Of a DNA stretch of 64,000 nucleotides, positions 9,061-17,873 are shown piece by piece. The notes beneath the pieces were generated by a model. The model was not told the DNA's origin, did no database searches, and saw nothing but the letters and a program-made list of their open reading frames with translations. A program made the translations under genes and the position numbers. The stretch covers positions 1,003,246 through 1,067,245 of the forward strand of contig CATQHT010000003.1 in assembly GCA_958296045.1 (NCBI GenBank), given 5' to 3'. The DNA is from Rhodothermales bacterium (GTDB lineage Bacteria; Bacteroidota; Rhodothermia; Rhodothermales; Bin80). Every line of letters starts with the position of its first letter. Positions within the stretch are counted from its first letter, which is position 1.

Positions 9061-10341
9061 ATGTCGATACTTCGCGTCGTATGTTTGTCGGTTTGCAGTC
9101 TTCTTTTTCTAGCGGCCGGGTCCGCCCAGACTCAGTCGGAGATCATGATTGATCAGACCTTCGATCCAGCGGGCGCCACTTCACTGGTGGTCGACGTTAC
9201 TGATGCCGATGTGCAGATCGTTTCTACCAAGGGCAGCGATCTGAGCGTTGAAATTAGCGTCTGGGGCAGCGATATGGAGCGGGCCCGTAAGTTTTTCAGA
9301 GAACTGAACTTCAGCGTAGATCTCTCAAGCGACAAACTCCGTATCACCAGCGACAAACAACGGCGCCACGGGCCATACTGGCGTAGTGATGGCAGCAGCA
9401 TCGATATCGGGATCAGGGCTCGGATTCCCGAGACTTTTAATGCGAGCGTGCGCACCATCGATGGTAATGTGGCTTTGGATCATTTCGCCGGTAACCTGCA
9501 CATCAAGACTGTTGACGGCGACATTGATGTTGGATCCGTAGTTGGCAGTGAGGAGGTGGAATTCCAGACCACTGACGGCGACATCGCAGTAGCGTCGCTT
9601 GACGGCGGATCCATTCATGCCAGGACGCTGGATGGCGACATCACCATGGGAAGCGCTCGCGGCATCCGCGTCGTGGTTGAGACCGTTGACGGAGACATCA
9701 TCCTGAGTGCTGCCGAAGGCGATGTCAATGCTAAGTCAGTAGACGGGGACATCGCGATCGGCAGTGCCGAAGGCAAGTTCATTACGCTGAGAACCACAGA
9801 CGGAGATCTCGCGGCGTTGTCTGTGAACGGGACGAATGTGACCGCCCATACTATGGATGGTGATATCGAGTTTGGCAGCGTACGCGGCGACAAGATCGCT
9901 CTTTCGGCGGTAGATGGAGATGTGGTCTTGGAGTCCGCACAAGGAGAGCTGCGCATTCAGACGGACGACGGTGACATCAGCGTCAGTCAGATGCAGGGAG
10001 GCAGCAGCGTTCTGCAGACCACTGCGGGCAGCATTGCTATTCGCCAGGAAAAAGGCAACGTCAGGGCTATCGGGATGGATGCTGATATAGTGCTGGATCT
10101 GGTCAGTCCTGCCGAGGTAGATGCCAGCACCAACGATGGCGACCTTATCATTTCTCTTCCCAGCTCCCATGACGCCCAACTGGAGCTGGCAGGAGACGAC
10201 ATCGTGGTGGATCCAGACCTGCCGCACACCCCGATCAAGGTTGGAGACTCCCGCTTGAGCGCGCGTCTAAACGCTGGTGGCGCCGTGATTTCCGTGCGCA
10301 CGCGCAGCGGCAGCATCGTGCTGCGGCCTCTGGAGCAGTAG
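9061..10341 (+). CDS. secreted DUF4097-family repeat protein
   Basis: The ATG at 9061 gives a clear signal peptide (MSILRVVCLSVCSLLFLAAG then SAQTQ). An upstream in-frame ATG at 8896 would add 55 unlikely residues. The mature part, about 400 aa, is a DUF4097 beta-solenoid-like ladder. The phrase T-V/T/M/L-D-G-D-I/V/L recurs roughly every 19 residues at least nine times (for example TIDGNVALD, TVDGDIDVG, TTDGDIAVA, TMDGDIEFG, AVDGDVVLE). Family members are exported proteins of uncertain role, often called putative adhesins and often next to envelope-stress systems. No regulator is adjacent here. The stop is TAG. Confidence 0.85.
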   Translation: MSILRVVCLSVCSLLFLAAGSAQTQSEIMIDQTFDPAGATSLVVDVTDADVQIVSTKGSDLSVEISVWGSDMERARKFFRELNFSVDLSSDKLRITSDKQRRHGPYWRSDGSSIDIGIRARIPETFNASVRTIDGNVALDHFAGNLHIKTVDGDIDVGSVVGSEEVEFQTTDGDIAVASLDGGSIHARTLDGDITMGSARGIRVVVETVDGDIILSAAEGDVNAKSVDGDIAIGSAEGKFITLRTTDGDLAALSVNGTNVTAHTMDGDIEFGSVRGDKIALSAVDGDVVLESAQGELRIQTDDGDISVSQMQGGSSVLQTTAGSIAIRQEKGNVRAIGMDADIVLDLVSPAEVDASTNDGDLIISLPSSHDAQLELAGDDIVVDPDLPHTPIKVGDSRLSARLNAGGAVISVRTRSGSIVLRPLEQ

Positions 10342-10932
10342 CGCGCGCCGTGACACGTACGTCTTAGGCAGTTGGCACTATGTGACCTTATCTGGCCCGC
10401 CGTGCTGATTCCAGCAGTGTGACGGGCCCATGTGATGATTGCTCTCACAGGCGGAGGCTAATTCTGCCGACTGCAGCGAGGATTGCTTCCAGAGATCCTG
10501 TTCCCAGCGACTACATGTCTGCTCTGCATCGGGGCTCGCCCGTGTACCCACCTACGACCGTACGCCACCAGTAGTCGGCCTGCGTCCAACTATGTGTCCG
10601 TAACGCTGCGCCAATGCAGCCGGCCGTGCTGAAGGTCTTCGCCAGCGGCCATCAGCCGGAAGTGCAAACCGATGCGCTTGACCTACGCTTCTGCCGGTAT
10701 GGCCTGCCACTAATGGCGTAACCCATGCATGCATAATCCGAGGCAAGCTGGACACCCAATCCGATCCCCCCAAGGCTGGACGCTTGTAGAGGGCTGCTGG
10801 CGCCTGTCTCGGGGCCGAATAGAGATCTTTACAGGTGTGTGGTTTTGGCTGGTGGCAGTGGAGCAGTGGCGGTGTCGGAGGGGATCCGTCAGCCGCTTAA
10901 TATCAGGGACTCAATCACCAACCGAGTTTCTG
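10342..10932 (+). other. intergenic, no gene recognised
   Basis: About 590 bases with only short unconvincing frames on either strand. I see no RNA gene. It probably marks the edge of the accessory, insertion-rich zone that runs to about 17.8 kb. Confidence 0.5.
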
Positions 10933-11091
10933 ATGTCATACAAGCGAGTGTCTATGCGGGCGATTAGGGACGTGCTTCGGCTGCATTTCCGGGAGGGGTA
11001 TAGCAATCGCAAGATTGCGAAGTGCCTGTCCGTTTCAGCCAGTACGGTGAGCGCGTATTTGGAGCGTGCAAAGCAAGCGGGTCTGTCCTAG
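10933..11091 (+). pseudogene. IS21-type istA remnant (N-terminal HTH only)
   Basis: An ATG at 10933 opens a 52-codon frame with the N-terminal helix-turn-helix of IstA transposases: AIRDVLRLHFREGYSNRKIA, then KCLSVSASTVSAYLERAKQ and AGLS. In IstA the next residue is normally Trp (GLSWP). Here it is TAG followed by a Pro codon, and the frame then degrades within about 60 bases. No catalytic domain follows before the next element. The istB at 16 kb is on the opposite strand and belongs to a different insertion. Confidence 0.75.
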
Positions 11092-11308
11092 CCTTGCCGT
11101 TTACCCATAACGGTGCGTCTCGCAATATTAGGGAGCGCAGGATTCACCGGGTAGTCTGATGGTAGATTTGTGGACGGTAGGGGATAACATATGGGAGGTT
11201 GTACCTCTAGGTCAGGTGGCATTTGGATTTCGCGAGGTCGATAGTCGGGGCACAGGCTACGGCCTCGAACGGGCCGCACCTTCCCCGTACTCCCACGTAT
11301 GTGTATGC

Positions 11309-12646
11309 TCAAACGGTACGCATGGTTGTCATGAGGTCATCCTCTAGCAAGCCCAAAGCGAATACACCTGTTGTTAATCGGTCCAGCCCACGCCATATGA
11401 TCTCGTTACCCGGTGGGCCATCCCGGCTGAGGTTCAGGTGACCCCCCAAATAGGCCACTAGGTGTACGGCTGCAACTAGCGTCTCTGGCGGTGGGCACCG
11501 AAACCTCTTTGCGTATCGCTCCAAGAAACGAAGCTCCGCATTGGTGAAGAACACATCCGCGGGCAAGTCTGGGGCCTCGCGCCCCAACAGCGTCAGGAGC
11601 ATGACGCGCCAAGCGATGACACAATAGATGGCAATTGCCCGCGACAGACGCTCGGCCTTCCGTAAGGCCAGCTTTTCCACCTTACATCCGTGCTTGAGGA
11701 CGCGGAAAAACTCCTCCACGCGCCAGCGGCGCACATAATAGCTCACCACCCTAAGGGCATCGTCCGCCGTCTCGACCTTTAGGCTGGTAAGTAAGTACCA
11801 TTTGATGGGTTCAGCATCATCCGGCGGATTCGGCTCGGTAACACTCACCACATTCATGGATAAGGGTGGCCGTCCCTTACGTTGAGACCGCATGGTGATG
11901 CGAGCAAAGCGAATCTCCAGATGGGCTGTCCGCTGGGCCCGACCCTTCGCCTTCTTGCGCTTGGACAGACGGCGCAGATCCAACGTGATCTCACAAGCGG
12001 GCGGTTCTTGCGCAAGCTGGTTAATCAGCCGCTCTCCTGACTCCAGTATTCGATTATGCTTCACCTGGACCAGCATCTCTACCCGACCGGACTGCCGCTG
12101 CGCATCAAACAACGCAAAGCAGTCCGCTTCCCGATCCATCACGCACACCACACACGTATCGGCGGGAAGGGTCTCGGCGGCCTCGCAAATATCCGCATAC
12201 CCGTCCAGCCACGGTTGCATCTTCGGCTTCAGCGGACCGGTATCGGGGTGTTTTATGCTGCAGCGCAGTACACCCAAAGGCAAACCGTATTCCGTTGTCG
12301 CCAAGGTCACATGCAAATGCAGACCGCGCGATTTCACACCCGTCTGATTGCTGCCGATCACCTGCAACCCTTCACAGGCCAACTTTGTATCGTAGTTGAG
12401 GCGGGATCCATCTTGGATACATAACACGACCTTCTGACTGCGCATCCGCTCCAGCGTCCGTGCCCGATGCGGCGACAAAATGTTCTCGGGAGTGACCGGT
12501 GAATCCGCCTTTTTGGATAAAAGCCGGTAACAGCCCCGAACATCGGCCAGCTCATAGTCGGTGTGCCGTGCAATGCCCTCACCCAGCACATCATTGAGCA
12601 TAGCGGCGGTCTTCTCCAAGCGTTCCGACAATCTGCGATCTCCCAA
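11309..12646 (-). pseudogene. IS4-family (Tn5-like) DDE transposase portion
   Basis: 445 codons from the ATG, but homologous sequence continues upstream of it. The N-terminal GDRRLSERLEKTAAML resembles the DNA-binding start of Tn5-type transposases. The DDE triad is visible as CIQDGSRL (first Asp), VMDREADCF (second Asp) and the YREK signature YYVRRWRVEEFFRVLK, which fits Y-x2-R-x3-E-x6-K. The catalytic part therefore looks intact. Because the natural N-terminus lies in the disrupted DruA-linked frame, I treat the gene as damaged, though a shortened protein could still be made from the ATG at 12646. Confidence 0.8.
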
Positions 12647-12815
12647 GGGTGCTCCGCCAAATTCCCCCGATACCCACTCCGCGAGTCCCTCTTCCGGCTG
12701 CCGTATGCGCCTGCAGCTCTTTCCTCCAGCCAGGGTCTAACTCATACACAAAGACCGCCTTCGGTGTTCGCGGCTCATCTTCGGGGTGGCGTTTTTTGCT
12801 GGAGGTCTGCCCAAT

Positions 12816-13559
12816 CTATCTGAAATTGGCGGCCTTAAAGCAGCTGCCGGTTCGCTCAGCGTCCACAAACGTCTCAATGATCCAGGGCCGATAGCCGTAA
12901 CACGCTTCAAAGTCCGCCTCCACACGCCGCAACACATGACCCAGGACATGACTGGCTAGATTCCGACACGGACCACGAATCAACAAGCGACTCAGGCAGA
13001 GCACCCGATGCAGATGCCGTTTACGCTCGACATCACTCCAGCCCATCCAGGTGTCCCGACTGGCTAAACGCAGACACGAAGCCGAAAAGCCAAGGGCACC
13101 CAAATAGCCGTGCTCACTGTGGATGAGGTATTTGCGCTGGGCCCCAATAAACCGACTCACACCGCGTGGGTGGTCTTCAGCCAGCAGCGTGTTCCACAGC
13201 ACAAGCTGCTCACTTTCGGTAACTAGACTGATGGATAGTCCATCAATGTCTTGCACCTGGTCCGGTAGCCCTGAAGACTGTGGTACCGGCTCAGGCAGTG
13301 TGCGTACATGCCCACTGCGCGGCGGTAGGGGCCGTGCCTCTGGCAACGCCACCAGCCCGCGATCGGCCAACATCGACAGCGCCCGGCTACAATTAGCCTC
13401 CTGCAAGCGACCACATGCGTCCCGAACATTGAAGGCCTCACAGGTGGCACGCGCCAACGCAGCCCGACTTTCCACGGGTTGGTCTGTGGTAAGGTGCCGC
13501 AAACGCGGCAGCGACGAAGGCCGGCTCAAGGTCCAGAGAATCTGATTCTGTATGTACAT
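12816..13559 (-). pseudogene. DruA-like (DUF4338) domain protein, truncated by TAG
   Basis: 247 codons ending in TAG. An N-terminal winged-helix-like segment (ARATCEAFNVRDACGRLQEA) is followed by the DUF4338 core: GAQRKYLIHSEHGYLGALGF, DTWMGWSDVERKRHLHRVLC, LASHVLGHVLRRVEADFEA and YRPWIIETFVDAERTGSCF. This is the domain of DruA from the Druantia anti-phage system. It also occurs in transposon settings. Here it directly precedes an IS4 transposase on the same strand, which argues for a mobile-element role rather than a Druantia locus: no DruE helicase or other Druantia gene is nearby. The stop replaces a residue inside the conserved NFR-IGQTS stretch. Confidence 0.8.
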
Positions 13560-13763
13560 GCCGCTAATCTGAGCGACACTCTTGCCAATTGCAAGTCTAT
13601 TCGGTGTGGTAAAACGGCAGAGTTAGCCTGGCGCACCCCTTATCGCTTTTTGTACTATCTTACGTTTCCGCTTACAAATGCAGTTGGTCTGCCTGCAGGA
13701 GCTGCACTTTCTATGTCCATTGGCGTATGGTTGTCGGCTCCTTGGCCAGCTCTAACCTGAACG

Positions 13764-15596
13764 GTGATTGCCATGACTGACAAGCTTACCTTGGTCGTAT
13801 CGCAACTTTGGCGCAGGCATGGTTGGTGCCTGATTCTAGCTGGGTTGGCCTGCACACTGTCCGTGCAGACTGCCACGGCACAGCCGGTATCAACCGCGTT
13901 CGACATACTGAAGGCCTTGTACGAGTCTACTGACGGCGACAATTGGACGGACAACACGGGTTGGGATATAACCAGGGTACCAACTGCTGCAGAATTGGAT
14001 ACATGGTATGGAATCGACTACGACGGAGGGACCGAGGCTCTGCGAGGGGTTCTTTTACGTAATAATAACCTTGTAGGTCCGATTCCCAGCGAGTTGGGCA
14101 GCCTTTCCAAACTGGAACTCCTTGACTTATCACGGAATGCTATATCGGGTACGGTGCCCGCCAGCCTGGGCAACCTTTCCAAACTGAGAGGTCTTAACCT
14201 GGGGGGCAATAATCTTTCGGGCACGATTCCCAGCGAGTTGGGAAACCTTGCCAATCTGGAAAGGCTTACCTTACTAGACAATGCTATATCGGGTACGGTG
14301 CCCGCCAAGCTGGGCAATCTATCGAGTCTGATAGTTCTTAGCCTGGGGAGCAATAATCTTTCGGGCAAGATTCCCAGCGAGTTGGGAGACCTCCTGAACC
14401 TCGAGTGGCTCAGCGCAAGCTGGAATGATCTTTCGGGCACGATTCCCAGCGAGTTGGGAAACCTTTCCAAACTCAGAACTCTTGTCCTGGGGAGCAATGA
14501 TCTTTCGGGCACGATTCCCAGCGAGTTGGGAAACCTCCTGAACCTCGAGGATTTCAGCGCAGACTACAATGAGCTTTCGGGCCCGCTTCCCAGCGAGTTG
14601 GGAAACCTTTCCAAACTGGAGTACCTGTACCTTCACAGCAATCAACTCTCGGGTCCATTCCCCGACTGGGTCGGAGCACTTACGTCTCTTCAGGGTCTTC
14701 TCTTGGATGGGAACAATTTCTCAGGTGGAATCCCCAGCAGACTGGGTGATCTGGTGGGTTTGACAAGCCTTCGGCTGAACAAGAATCCCATATCAGGTAC
14801 AGTCCCCGGTGAGCTCGGGAATGCTTCGGCGCTGGAAGTCCTCCGCCTGGACTCCACTTCTCTAAGTGGATCACTGCCGACCACCCTCACGCAGCTAAGC
14901 AACTTATCAACATTCTACTTTGATGGAGCCCACGGCCTTTGTGCACCGGCGGACAGTGCCTTCCAGACGTGGCTGAACAGCATCCCGGATACAAACGGGT
15001 CCACCTGCGCACCTTTGGATCTTACAGGTACCATTGCAAATCAAACCCTTCCCAGAGCACAGCCCATTGCTCCGCTGGTCTTGCCTGAAGCCTCGGGAGG
15101 TGTGCCGCCGATCAATTATACGCTGGCTCCTACACTGCCGACAGGCTTGAGCTTTGACTCGGCAACGCGCACGATCAGTGGTACGCCGACGGAAGTCACG
15201 CAAGCTCCCTTGCCCTATACGTACACGGCGACCGACATGAACGGATCCGCCGACAGTTTGCACTTTACTATTGAGGTGTTTTCACCAGTGGACGCTGAGT
15301 ACGAGACGCTGCCGGAATCGTTTGCCGTGCAAGGCCATTATCCGAATCCCTTCCGTGAATTGACCCGCATCGTGTTCGATCTGCCTTGGCCAGCACGCGT
15401 GACCGTTGAAGTAATGGACGTAACGGGCCGGCGTGTGCTTGCTGTTGCGCCGGTGGATCTGGCCGCTGGATGGGCGCATAACATTGCAGTAAACGGCATT
15501 ACTCTTCCTTCGGGCCTCTACCTGTATCGCCTGATGGCCGTGTCGCCCGAGAGCCACGCAACGTATCTGATGGGCCGCTTCGTGCACGTTCGCTAA
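13764..15596 (+). CDS. secreted leucine-rich-repeat protein with T9SS C-terminal domain
   Basis: 610 aa from GTG at 13764; an ATG at 13773 is an equally good start. A signal peptide ends near VQTATAQ. An LRR cap (FDILKALYESTDGDNWTD) leads into about 14 plant-type repeats of 24 residues (NNLSGTIPSELGNLSKL). Then come a putative-Ig (He_PIG-like) domain (TLPTGLSFDSATRTISGTP) and a T9SS type A sorting domain (ESFAVQGHYPNPFRELTRI ... VMDVTGRRV ... GLYLYRL). The protein should be exported through the outer membrane by T9SS and anchored or released. Several LRR units are nearly identical at DNA level (72-base period). The ligand is unknown. Confidence 0.92.
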   Translation: MIAMTDKLTLVVSQLWRRHGWCLILAGLACTLSVQTATAQPVSTAFDILKALYESTDGDNWTDNTGWDITRVPTAAELDTWYGIDYDGGTEALRGVLLRNNNLVGPIPSELGSLSKLELLDLSRNAISGTVPASLGNLSKLRGLNLGGNNLSGTIPSELGNLANLERLTLLDNAISGTVPAKLGNLSSLIVLSLGSNNLSGKIPSELGDLLNLEWLSASWNDLSGTIPSELGNLSKLRTLVLGSNDLSGTIPSELGNLLNLEDFSADYNELSGPLPSELGNLSKLEYLYLHSNQLSGPFPDWVGALTSLQGLLLDGNNFSGGIPSRLGDLVGLTSLRLNKNPISGTVPGELGNASALEVLRLDSTSLSGSLPTTLTQLSNLSTFYFDGAHGLCAPADSAFQTWLNSIPDTNGSTCAPLDLTGTIANQTLPRAQPIAPLVLPEASGGVPPINYTLAPTLPTGLSFDSATRTISGTPTEVTQAPLPYTYTATDMNGSADSLHFTIEVFSPVDAEYETLPESFAVQGHYPNPFRELTRIVFDLPWPARVTVEVMDVTGRRVLAVAPVDLAAGWAHNIAVNGITLPSGLYLYRLMAVSPESHATYLMGRFVHVR

Positions 15597-15608
15597 GGGG
15601 CCCCTTAG
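15593..15608. repeat. perfect 16-bp palindrome across the LRR stop codon
   Basis: CTAAGGGGCCCCTTAG is self-complementary over all 16 bases and contains the TAA stop of the LRR gene. There is no loop and no T-run, so it is not a standard intrinsic terminator. It could be a protein-binding site or chance. Confidence 0.5.
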
Positions 15609-15690
15609 TCGTAAGCGTGCGGTGAACTACCATTGGATTTGGGATTGAGAACTCAGGAGATTTCCTCCTGTGACCTAAATCCTGGATCTG

Positions 15691-15810
15691 ATGACGAAGC
15701 CGAGATGCACGGCGGAGCAGATGTTTCCGCTAGTGCAGCAGTTCGAGAATGGCACACAGACCATAGCGGCGTTCTGTCCTGACTCGACTTTATCACTTGT
15801 AGTGAAGTGA
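15691..15810 (+). pseudogene. possible IS66-type TnpA (accessory) remnant
   Basis: A 39-codon frame starting MTKPRCTAEQMFPLVQQFEN and continuing GTQTIAAFCPDSTLSL. It resembles the start of the small IS66 accessory or other IS3/IS66-type HTH proteins (R-Y-S-x-E-E-K...L-V-x-x-x-E...S-V-A-A-F-C). It ends early in TGA and nothing recognisable follows. Call rests on a short similarity only. Confidence 0.4.
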
Positions 15811-15829
15811 GAGGTCGGACCTCCCCTGT

Positions 15830-15850
15830 CCCCGTTTTTGGGGCGTTTTT
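15830..15850 (+). terminator. possible intrinsic terminator
   Basis: CCCC, a GTTTTT loop and GGGG are followed by CGTTTTT. The stem is only 4 bp, so it is weak. It lies about 230 bases after the LRR gene and just past the IS66-like scrap. Confidence 0.35.
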
Positions 15851-15985
15851 CCGTGTGCTATAGAGCCTTGCTGATTACCGGAGTGCCTATTCCGATCCAC
15901 TGCGCCACCAATTCCGGCTTCAAGCGCGCCACCCTACGTCTTGCGTCAGGGGCACGAAATCGGCCTTTGCACACATGTGTATGTG

Positions 15986-16633
15986 TCATGCCTGGTCGTA
16001 GGGTTTGATGCTCCGCAGGGCGTGTGTTTTGCGCATGGATTCACCCTTAAGTGAGATGTGGTGTGCATTGTGAACCAGTCGGTCAAGGATGGCATCGGCC
16101 AAGGTAGGATCTTCCATGGTGTCGTGCCATTGTTCCACGGGGACTTGGCTGGTCGCGATGGTGGACCGGCTCTGGTATCGGTCGTCGAACAGCTCCAAGA
16201 GGTAGCGTTGTTGCGTGACGTTCACTTCGCTGGTACCCCAGTCGTCGGTGATCAATACATCGATCTTTGACATTTTACGCAGGAGTTTCCGATCGGTGTC
16301 ATCGGCGCGCCCGAGGTGCATATCCTGCAAGAGTCGCGAAAGTCGGTCGTATTGTGCCCGGTAGTTTTCCAGGCATGCCTTATGAGCCAGCACACAGGGT
16401 AAGTAGGTCATGCCCATGCCTGTCGCGCCGGTAATGATGACATTTTCATGCCGCTGAATCCACTGACAGCTAGCCAGATGCAACATGAGTCGTTTGCTGA
16501 GGCCACGCCCCTTTCCGTAGTCGACGTCGGCCATACTTGCTTGACACTCTAGCTTAGCGCGCCCGAGTCTCAGATTCCTAGAGGTTCGCTTCCTTCGAGC
16601 CTTCCGATAGGCCAAATGGCTGTACCAGGGCAC
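15986..16633 (-). pseudogene. istB: IS21-type istB ATPase, N-terminally truncated, Walker A mutated
   Basis: 215 codons resembling IstB helper ATPases. It opens inside the usual N-terminal region (LECQASMADVDYGKGRGLSK), then SCQWIQRHENVIITG. The P-loop reads GATGMGMTYL where family members have GxTGxGKT/S, so the invariant Lys is Met. Walker B (VLITDDWG) and the C-terminal ILDRLVHNAHHISLKGESMR are retained. The first 30-40 residues are missing and no istA lies upstream on this strand. It is very probably inactive. The next 1.2 kb upstream holds nothing recognisable. Confidence 0.8.
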
Positions 16634-17873
16634 CTTACATCAGGGACCTCAGCCGACCTCTTCCTGCATGTCTGGTTCTGTTGCCCGCCGCACATGGCCT
16701 GCCATCATACTGGTCTCGGGCGCAAGGAGCATCGCTGCATTCGGCCGCATATGCTTCCTATACCGCGCGCGCCTCGGCCATAATCTCGTCACCTAGCGGC
16801 TGGACGTACCTTGGCTCGTCCAATAGAGTGCCTCCACAGTTCTTCATGCATTCAGATCACAACCGGATTGAGTTCCAATCTGCTGCATATTTACTCAATC
16901 CTCTTTTCTGGAAAGGATTGGCCGTGTGCTTGCAATTTCGCGTTACCAGATAGTCTACTCCGTTGGACACGACTACGGGTATGTGAGCGGCGTCATTGTC
17001 AGCATTTTGGGGGACGGCACCACCCTCACGTAGCGCTGCGATCGACGGCAGCGTGGATGGTTGCTCCTAAATCAGCGTTATACCGACAAGCAGTGCATTC
17101 CTTTTTTTGAGTTGCGCTACCCCTTTGTTGCCTTAACACGCTTCTCCGGTCACCCATGGGGGCGACAACCATAATCAAGCAGGCCCTCCCGCAGCGCCAC
17201 CAACTCCGCGTAATCTGTTGCCGTTGCGTAGCTAGTGGATCACGAGACGGTCGCGGCACCTTGGCTGATTGCGTGCGTTTCCGCATATGCGGTTAGCTTC
17301 CTGTGGTCCAAGGGGCGCGCGAGGTATGGGTCAGGGTCCCAGAGCAAATCTCTTCCCATATGCCTAGCGAATACGGGTGAAACACTCATTGTCGTGCGGT
17401 TGCTATGCTGATCTTAGGCGTGCTCTGGCAAGGCATGGTGTTTGGAGTCGGAGGTATGCACCAGCAGCCAAGTCACCGCTACATCGGGTCGCCTTTTGCA
17501 GTCCAGCATCTCCTCGCCGCTCTCGCGTCCGAAAGCTATCCTCGCCACCCTGGTGCACCGGCTCCAGACCTTCAGTAGGTGTGGTAGCTGCTCGATGTGT
17601 GGGCGTACCCTCAAAAGAGCCACTACCCTTGCCTTGAATGCACGCCGGTAGCCGCTTGTGGTGATGATCCTCGTCTCAGACAGGCGCGATACAGCCCCAT
17701 GTGCACCACGGCAGACAGGGTGTTCGATCATTCAAGTTGGCACCAATCGTTCCCGGACGCCCCCAGTCACTCGCATCCTCTACGCCAGTCGCTACAGCAG
17801 AGCGCGGCACCTGCTGCCAGCTATCTACCCTGACCGACCGTGCTAGCAGATGACCTGATGATTGGAAATAACC
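16634..17873. other. 1.24-kb region without a recognisable gene
   Basis: Only short overlapping frames occur on both strands. A minus-strand stretch near 17610-17670 (TTSGYRRAFKARVVALL) faintly resembles a transposase HTH start, but I would not call it. The istA partner of the istB pseudogene would be expected here and is not visible. Likely decayed insertion DNA. Confidence 0.5.

Larger units (their letters stand above)
11309..13559 (-). mobile_element. broken DruA-domain / IS4 transposase element
   Basis: Two minus-strand reading frames form one apparent unit: a DUF4338 (DruA-like) part upstream and a Tn5/IS4-type DDE transposase downstream. Past the DruA TAG (12816-12818) the same frame still encodes IGQTSSKKRHPEDEPRTPK and a VFVYELDPGW segment typical of the DruA C-terminus. 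The transposase frame is open upstream of its ATG and encodes QPEEGLAEWVSGEFGGAPLG before GDRRL. The two meet near 12710-12720 with a +1 offset. I infer an ancestral single fusion gene broken by one nonsense and one frameshift mutation. Terminal repeats were not identified, so true ends are unknown. Confidence 0.7.

Noticed and set aside
12816-13559. A Druantia defence system based on the DruA domain
   Set aside because: No DruE-type helicase or other Druantia gene is nearby, and the adjoining gene is a DDE transposase.
13953-14920. CRISPR-like array in the repeated LRR DNA
   Set aside because: The repeats are in-frame codons of an LRR protein with no unique spacers.
15593-15608. Palindrome as an intrinsic terminator
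   Set aside because: No loop and no T-run follow the 16-bp palindrome.
10933-16633. istA fragment and istB pseudogene as halves of one IS21
   Set aside because: They are on opposite strands, and intact unrelated genes and other elements lie between them.
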